DNA from: Chiua virens
Lineage: Eukaryota; Basidiomycota; Agaricomycetes; Boletales; Boletaceae
Direction: 5' to 3'
Assembly (NCBI GenBank): GCA_019787685.1
Contig: JAHNUO010000004.1
Coordinates: 1,798,001 to 1,862,000 of the forward strand
DNA: 64,000 bases
Position numbers and translations under genes: made by a program. The notes beneath the pieces are model-generated. The model searched no databases, was not told where the DNA came from, and worked only from the letters and a program-made list of their open reading frames with translations. Every line of letters starts with the position of its first letter. Within the stretch, counting starts at the first letter, position 1. This document shows positions 1 through 8,500 of this stretch, one piece after another.

Positions 1-1566
1 ATTGTATTCTGTTTGCCAATCTGAAGGGGTTAAATCGTGTCAGAGCCCGTCGCACGGCGCACGGCGACCAAGAGTCGAGACTCCACGCACTTGCGACGTA
101 TAGTAGAGGTACTCCTGAGCCTGAACTGGACCCATACTCGGCTCAGCAAGGGCGTTGATCTGGTAGACCCATTTACAGCTGCGGGCGCCGATGTATCCGG
201 TAATCACTGTGCGCAACTGGCGCTCCGTGAATTTTTGGGAGTGGCTTTCCATTCATCTCCCACGCCAGCAGCACCTCCTCGTTCGCTCGAACTTTGCGGT
301 ATGGCACCGACACGGCGTAGTTGAATACATCACCCTTCCTGCAAGTCACAGGTGATCGTCATCAGAACATCGAATGCAACGTCACCGTCACAACCAGAAC
401 AGAGAGACTGACTGACTTGAAATATGTATCCGCCCCAATGAACTCGAGATGCTGACATTCAGGCAAGACACCGCCACATGCCTTCTTCAACACCTTCTTC
501 AATGGTACCCCACGATAAACTGCGGTGCCACTATGTCACGGTGCCCATCGTCAATAGGATCCGATGCCTGGTACCACGCACGCGAAAAACGTACATAGCA
601 CCCTCACCCCATGGAGCATTGATAAGCTCGTCTCCGTCACCAGGGTACTCCCTGATCTGCTCGATCCTCCGCGTACCGCTACACTGTAGCGTCACCGTCA
701 CCTCTGCTTGGCTTCAGGAATTATCATTATCATCAAACGCCAACTATGCGAACGGGCACGCAAATATGGGGTTACACTTACGGAAACTTGTTCGGATCCT
801 GAGATCCTTCAAAGAAATCGATACAGGGTTGTTCACGAGCCCACCAATCTCAAGTCGGAACGAGTCCTCGTCGATGTCGGGTACCCCGCCGTGATTCCGG
901 ACGCTGATAGAGCATGGGATTGTTACCGTGTGTCTGAAGATGACCCAACAAACAAACGACGTACAAGTGGTACTTGTTATCCGTGATCTTGCCTTGCAAC
1001 AATTGATCACGACGGGTCTCGCCATTATATGGGAAGTCCTAGTTAAATAAGCAACGCTGATGAGCACAAGGACGACATAGATGATCGGCCAAGCGATGAA
1101 TCACCAATAGATGGATGAGATCTGGTTTCTCCTTTTGGACTGTCTCCCAACTGAAGTCCACGATCGACTTGAGACCGAGAGGCTTCGTGATACTCTTTCC
1201 AACGATGTCCGACCAAGACAGGATTGGTATCCGGGAGAGGAACGAACTGGTACTCTGACCATGGCGCGTTTCATACGAATGAAGGATCAGTTACGAAGAT
1301 AAGGAGGTGGAGCAGAATCGATGGAATACCGACCAGGATTGGAGTAAACTTGTGTGTCTTGAGAATTTCCTTCGCAATTGCTTTCTTATCAAGATATTTC
1401 TCCCATTCCACATATCTAAGATAACACACGCGTATCATGAGCCATGATAGGATGAACCGACGACGCCAGAGATGACGTACCCTGACCAGCCTGGCTTTTC
1501 GTCTGCAAAGAGCTGACTGAGGGGAGTTCCGTTATATGATAGTTCTGGGTCGTTGAAGTTCGACAT
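1..1566 (-). CDS. Sulfite oxidase-type molybdopterin oxidoreductase, 3' end beyond the window, one apparent frame break
   Basis: The start ATG lies at 1566-1564 and opens MSNFNDPELSYNGTPLSQLF, followed by a GTACGT...TTAG intron. Recognisable pieces in order are FVPLPDTNPVL, SWETVQKEKPDLIHLL, DFPYNGETRRDQLL, the diagnostic FVRNHGGVPDIDEDSFRLEI (about 830-900), CSGTRRIEQIREYPGDGDEL with the Cys of the Mo ligand motif, GVPLKKVLKKACGG, HLEFIGADTY and near the edge GYIGARSCKWVYQI. This is the Mo-pterin domain followed by the start of the dimerisation domain. Family knowledge: sulfite to sulfate oxidation with a Moco cofactor. The N-terminal heme b5 domain of animal enzymes is absent, as in many fungal and plant forms. 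Between HRWKEYHEA and SWETVQ (about 1160-1185) the frame shifts, so either an indel or an intron I did not place. The gene runs off the left edge and is divergent from the condensin-like gene. Confidence 0.85.
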
Positions 1567-1689
1567 CAATGATTGTTTCCTTAGCAGTAGGAGCACAATG
1601 TGGGCGTAGACTCATGGGAGATAGACACTTCGCGATACTTATAGCCGGGCGTCTGAAAGGCACATTTGGGACAACACCATATCAGTATC

Positions 1690-4600
1690 AATGAATCCCA
1701 TCCAAAGACGAAAATACCGCCCACCCAGTTGGGGACCGCCTGCATGGAGTCTGGATCTGCTACTTTCTCCACCCCTCTCATTCAATGCACAATCACGATC
1801 AAACCCGCGCTTCCGGAGAGTCAAATTTAGAGCTTTCACGTTACACGTGAGGATGAGACCCTCGGGCGCGCCCGGGATCAGATGGTCACCTGCAATCCAT
1901 ACAGAAACAGAAGCGGACGAAATTAGGAGAGCCAAAAGCATAATCCGCCGGTATTTCGACACTCGTAAAAAAGGGGTATACTAGAGTCGTCAAGTTTGTC
2001 AGCGCATATATCCTCGAGCAGTATCAGCCCGAAGGGTACGCACATACTTTTCTTTGATAGCAGGCCGCGTCGTATCTGGTTTAGCAAGGGCGACGGTGAC
2101 GGCAGGCATCGCGCCTTCTCAACTTCCTTTCAAAAATATACTCACCGCCCACGATAAAATAGAGTGCGTCCGTTTAAATTTCACACGCGATTAGTCTACC
2201 TTCTGTTGAGAATAGCGCATGCTTTGCAAAGAAAGTGCATCCACGTTCAAGCAACTTTCTGGATCAGAGGATCCCTCCGACGTTGAAGCGGATGCGCCTG
2301 CCACCATCGGCGTCCTTCTCGACACTCTCGGCCATGATCCCGCCTGCGTTCGTGCCCTCGTCTACTTGGCGTCTTCATTTCTCTAACTACACGAACTTCA
2401 GCAGGATGTCCGTCGCGTCGTTCTTCTCAACATCCGCAAATCATTTTCTTCCCGCCCTCCTTGCTCATTCACGCGACACCGACACTGTCATGCGTCACTT
2501 CGTCTATCCTGCCATATTCAAGAAAATCCCAGGACAGTTCAGCTATGGGGCCTTTCGAACCAAGCGTGCTTACCATCGCCCAGAGGGAGTTCATAGTCCG
2601 CAATGGACTTGGATATCGTGAGCCCGCAGTCCTAGGTGCCTGTCCGATATCGTGAGAGGATCAACCAAGGGCGGTAGTGTGATGGATGACGTACTAGCAT
2701 TGCTCGAGTGATTCGACTGAGCGAGAACTCAGAACACGGTCGCCGAAGACACACTTCTCAGCATATTGGCCACTCGAGTTCAAAGGTGCGCACCTGTCTA
2801 GTTGAATCGTGACACGGACTCGCCTGACTCCAAAACGCAGACGATTTTTGGAGTACGTTGACCTCAGAAAGGGCATTTTTGGCGCGTGTACTGTGTGGAG
2901 CACTGTATCGCAACCAATGACCAAGCAACGCTGGAGGTATCCCTCCCTGTCGTAACGCATCTCGCGTATCAGATTCAAAATATCTCCAAATTCCAAGCTC
3001 TCGATGTGGTAGCCCAAGAACAAGCTATGCGGGTCTCGGCACTAATGAAAGCTCCAATCGTGACGCGGACAGATGCATGGACGGTCTGCTCCTGGATACT
3101 GTGTTTGTCATTATGGAGATGCTCAAACTCGCAGTGAACCTCGACTACGCGGATTGGATCGGTCAACGAAAAATGTTTCAGCTCGTGCGAGACACGATTG
3201 GCTAAGAGAACTAACCTGAAGAGTTGGTCTCATGTTGCCTGGCTGTGTTAAGGGTGTTGTCGTCGAAGTCGCATATGAACTGGGAACTTGGTCCTGACGA
3301 ATAGGCACGAGCAGACGTACTTGATCTTCGGTGCTTGACTCTTTGCATCGAGTGGTAGAGGCTCACTCATAAATGACGTTTTCAGACTTTCAAAGAGAAC
3401 TCGACGTTAGAAGGGATCTTGGGCGAACTGATCATTCCGGCCGTCAAGCGCAAGGAGCTCGCACTCCGTGAAAAAGGCATCGTGTGCCTGTTGTCTCATC
3501 GCACGCGTACGATCACATTTACACTCATCGAATGCCGCCGATGTGTACATTTCTAGCGAACGGCCCTTACCTCCTTCCAGCTCTCCGTCACACAAGTCCA
3601 ACCTTCCCCCGAAGGACTTAAGACGCACGTGCTTCAAGTCATTTTCGACATCTTGATGGTGCACGATGTTCCTGGACAGGGGTGCAGTTGCGGTACGTTC
3701 TGTTTGATGCGTTTTACCCTTGTCGTCAGCGTACCGACACCTTTGGTGATGACTAGGGCGGACGGGTCATCGAGCTCGTGCTACACATACTCAACAGGGA
3801 AGAATTCGAAAAGGTTCGAGTCTTGTCGTGCACCGGGCTCTCCAAGCTCGTCTTGGCGGGCGTGGATTCCGACGACCAGGTACGTGCCACCATTTGTTCT
3901 GGCACGCCTAGAACCCTGACAGTGACATGTATGACTGGTATTGAAGAATCTGGTCGTGGCTTACCTCTCGCCTAATACCGCCGAAAATCAGGAGTTGAGA
4001 TAGCGTCTGGTATACTTCTTCCTTGTGTATTGTCATTCATCGAGCGCCAACCAGCAGAAAATGCGCCAGGTAAGAGGAACGTGTCTTGAATTGCTAAATT
4101 TTGGACACTGATACTTCTGATTTCTGTTCCATGACTGGTCTCTACGTAGATTGTGGTCACGATTTCTGAAAAACTCGCAGCAACAACGCGTGAATTGGAT
4201 GATGATAGGATACTGGTATCACCTGCACAGATCCGCGAAAAGCATTGTGAGTTCTTGTTTTCTGTGCTCTGCAGAGGATAGGTTGAATGGACTGCCAGTG
4301 CCGCAGCGAGGTACCTGGTCGGACTATTAATGACGGGGTCCATCTTGATTTTACGGAAGATATTCTGAGGGCACTGTTCAAGGATGATTTGGAGAGTGTC
4401 ACATCTCTCGTTTACATGCTGTCTAGCGTACATTGAATTGACCAATATTAATGTGACGCAGAACGCAGAGGTGGACACAAAGGTCTTGTGTCGGGACTTG
4501 GGATGGTTGCACTTTCCCGAGAGGTGCACGTTAATGGAAATGCTGATTTCGGAGTGTGATGACCGAGAGGATGGTCACCGGTGCAGTGGAGAGGATACGA

Positions 4601-5070
4601 GCGTCGGATCTAGGATGTTGGAGACCAGAAGGGATGCCAAGGGCAAGGGCAGGGCTATGGAAAATAAGTACGTGCCTCCTCTTCATCTACCGTGAGAACT
4701 GGGTGACTGATGTGGACTGCTAGATGACGGAGGGTAAATGGGTTGGACGAGGATGATGACGAGTTGCCTGAGGGCCATAAGTCATGCAATTTCATTGTGA
4801 GATCATGGGACTGAGTTGGATATGGGTCGACAAAGAAGATTCCTATACAACACATTCTTGAAGGGGATGAGGATGAAGAAGCGATGCCTGCACTGAAATG
4901 GTAGGACGCGCATGTACAGTACGTCTCTGTTCACTCAATATATTTTCGATTGTCTAACACTTGGGATGAATGACCAGGGCCCACCCGAGCTAGACCCACT
5001 GTCATTGGGGATGAACTCAATATTTGATTCAGTCATGGAAGAGAAGGTGGTGCTTGTGCTTGTGGTTTGA
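1690..5070 (+). pseudogene. Condensin complex subunit 3 (Cnd3/Ycg1/CAP-G) gene with several breaks
   Basis: Condensin HEAT-repeat subunit pieces occur in the right order: RVVKFVSAYILEQYQ (about 1985), LPALLAHSRDTDTVMRHFVY (2450), AQREFIVRNGLG (2580), ENTVAEDTLLSILATRV (2730), KLAVNLDYADWIGQRKMFQL (3125), ENSTLEGILGELIIPAVKRK (3395), HVLQVIFDILMVHD (3630), LHILNREEFEKVRVLSCTGL (3780), LKNLVVAYLSPNTAENQELR (3950), IVVTISEKLAATTRELDDDR (4150) and an acidic tail (4730-4900). The family is one of the three non-SMC subunits that compact mitotic chromosomes. The pieces do not join in one frame: there is an in-frame TAA at 2384-2386, a shift near 2435 and further breaks around 1985, 2690 and 3200. 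Some breaks could be introns, but not all. Start and end are approximate. A decayed copy or a heavily error-affected one; a second intact copy would be expected elsewhere because condensin is essential. Confidence 0.75.
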
Positions 5071-5241
5071 GGGAGGGGAGCATTGAAATCTAGGGTGTAG
5101 GGTTTTTTATTGTATATCTTGCTTTTGTTTGGGTTGTTTCATCACTCATATTGTGCAGGAGCATTGAAGGATGTCTTTGTTATCAAACAAACTTCATAAC
5201 AGTCCATTATCCAAGGTATGACTCTTCAGGAAATAGAAATT

Positions 5242-5322
5242 GACAGAGACAGAGACAGAGACAGAGACAGAGACAGAGACAGAGACAGAGACAGAGACAG
5301 AGACAGAGACAGAGACAGACAG
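5242..5322. repeat. (GACAGA)n hexanucleotide microsatellite, about 13 copies
   Basis: Near-perfect tandem GACAGA units, ending in a GACAGACAGA slip. It lies between the end of the condensin-like gene and the stop of the GTPase gene. The Ser-Leu dipeptide frame it opens on the other strand is a by-product of the hexamer and not a gene. Confidence 0.95.
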
Positions 5323-5508
5323 AATATGTAAGATATAAGTCCATGGAATACAGTGGGATTAGGCAAGTCAACAGAGATTGTGTAAGCAGGACTCAACAGC
5401 AGACACAAATAAGCAGAACAGATCCTTTACAGGAAGAAGTAAAAGTAAAGAAAGAAAGAAATTCCAACACAAACACATTCTGGACTGTGTAGCATTCTGA
5501 ATAGTGGT

Positions 5509-8500
5509 TCATTCTCTGATGTCTTTCGCTGTATATTTGGAAAACATGTTTAGAATGATGATCAAGAGAACTGATAACTTACAAATCAGATTCTGAGATA
5601 TGACATGCATGACATGCAGCTTCATTTTCTCATGATCTTTAAGGTCATCTTTAGGGATCAGTTTAGAGATTGCATTCTTGACAGCTTTGATTGTGCCAGA
5701 TGATTTGTAATGTTTGTCAGCCAATTTGATTGGATTCTCAACACCTTGTTGGTGTAGAAAGAAGGAATGTTGTAGAATAATAGCATAACCTGTAGGTACC
5801 AATCATTGAATGCAATCATTGAATGCTATTAAAAACTGACCAATGCCAGAATGAAGTGCTTCAAGTGGGTGCAATGAAGTGTTTTGCTTTGAAAACTGAA
5901 GCATATCATACAATATGAGGCAAGAATAATGATGCAATCAATATACTTACAACTTTGAATATAGATGATGTTGAGTGTGGTGCTATAGCTGGAGAATCTA
6001 CAAGCTGGTTATAATATGGATTGAACAAAATGACAAGATAGTGAAAAAAAATCAACATACTGTTTGAGATGCCAATATCTATAAATTTGATATGGTTATT
6101 TGTATAGTGAAATATACAATTGTCACGAACCTCCTGTGAAAGAAAAAGTAAAAATAAGGTAAAAATAAAAAGTTGACTCATACCTGCTAAGTGATTGAAA
6201 GGATAGAAAAGAAAATATCAAAATGTTAGATTCAGGATGAATATAAAAGCTCACATCCTAAGAGGTACATAAATATTATGTAGTATCCACAGGAATTAAA
6301 CATCACCTACAAGCTATGAATGGGAGAATAAGGATCAGACAGATGGTCATCGTTCTCCTAAATCCTATTTTCACTTAGAGCACTCACTTACTATGAATGA
6401 GAGCATAAGAGCAAGACAGCAGGAGATGGATCAGCATCCTGCTGAAAACTCATTCACAATCAGAGCACTCACTTTCTATGAATGAGAGCACAAAGGCAAG
6501 ACAGAGGGGCATGTATCAGCATCCTTCTGAGAGCCCATTCACAATCAGAACACTTACAAGCTATGAGTGAGAGCACAAGGGCAAGACAGAAGGGGATGCA
6601 TCAGCAGCCTGCTGAAAGTCCACACAACCAGAGCACCTACTTGCTATGAATGAGAGGACAAGGGTAAGACAGAGGAGCATGCATCAGCATCCTTCTAAAA
6701 GCCCATTTACAATCAGAGCACTTACTTGCTATGAATGAGAGAACAAGGGTAAGACAGAGGGAATGCATCAGCATCCTTCTGAAAGCCCATTCACAACCAG
6801 AGCACTCACAAGCTATGAATGGGAGGACAAGGGCAAGACAGAGGGGGATGCATCAGCATCCTTCTGAAAGCCCATTCACAATCAGAGCACTTACTTCCTA
6901 TGAATGAGAGGACAAGGAGAAGACAGAGAGAAATGCATCAGCATCCTTCTGAAAGCCCATTTACAATCAGAGCACTTACAAGCTATGAATGAGAGCACAA
7001 AGACAAGACAGAGGGGGATACATCAGCATCATTCTGAAAGCCCATTCACAACCAGAGCACTTACAAGCTATGAGTGAGATGCATCACAATCCTTCTGAAT
7101 GCCCATTCACAATCAGAGCACTTACAAGCTATGAATGAGAGCACAAGGGCAAGACAGAGGAGGATGCATCACCATCCTTCTGAAATCCCATTCACAAACA
7201 CAGCACTTACTTCCTATGAATGAGAGAGCAAGGGCAAGACAGAGGGGGATGCATCAGCATCCTTCTGAAAGCTCATTCACAATCACAGCACTTACAAGCT
7301 ATGAATGAGAGGACAAGGGCAAGACAGGTGGATGCATCAGCATTCTTCTGAGAGCCCATTCACAATCAGAACACTTACATGCTATAAATGAGAGGACAAG
7401 GGCAAGACAGAGGGGGATGCATCAGTATCTCTCTGGAAGCCCATTCACAACCAGAGCACTTACAAGCTATGAATGAGAGGACAAGGGCAAGACAGAGGGG
7501 GATACATCAGTATCCTTCTGAAAGCCCATTCACAATCAGAGCACTTACTTCCTATGAATGAGAGGACAAGGGTAAGACAGAGGTGGATGCATCACCATCC
7601 TTCTGAAAGCCCATTCACAACCAGAGCACTTACATACTACAAATGAGAGCACAAGGGCAAGACAGAGGGGGATACATTACCATCCTTCTGAAATCCCATT
7701 CACAATCAGAGCACTTACTTCCTATGAATGAGAGGACAAGGGTAAGATAAAGGGGGATGCATCAACATCTTCTGAGAGCCCATTTACAATCACAGCACTT
7801 ACTTCCTATGAATGAGAGGGCAAGGGCAAGACAGAGGGGGATGCATTACCATCCTTCTGAGAGCCCATTTACAATCAGAGCACTTACAAACTATGAATGA
7901 GAGCACAAGGGCAAGACAGAGGGGGACGCATCAGCATCCTTCTGAATGCCCATTCACAATCAGAGAACTTACCTCCTATGAATGAGAGCACAAGGGCAAG
8001 ACAGAGGGATGCATCAACATCCTTCTGAAAGCCCATTCACAATCAGAGCACTTACAAGCTATGAATGAGAGTACAAGGGCAAGATAGAGGGGAATGCATT
8101 AGCATCCTTCTGAGAGCCCATTCACAATCATAGTACTTACAAGCTATGAATGAGAGGCCAAGGGCAAGACAGAGGGGGATGCATGAGTATCCTTCTGAAA
8201 TTCCATTTACAATCAGAGCACTTACTTCCTATGAATGAGAGGACAAGGGCAAGACAGAGGGGGATGCATCAGCATCCTTCTGAGAGCCCATTCACAATCA
8301 GAGCACTTACTTCCTATGAATGAGGGAACAAGGGTGAGACAGACAGGGATGCATCAGCACTCCCCCTGAAAGCCCATTTACAATCAGAGCACTTACTTCC
8401 TATGAATGAGAGGACAAGGGCAAGACAGAGGGGGATGCATCAGCATCCTTCTGAATGCCCATTCACAATCACAGCACTTACAAGCTATGAGTGAGAGCAC

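Noticed and set aside
5226..5408. Ser-Leu repeat protein on the - strand
   Set aside because: Pure translation of the GACAGA microsatellite.
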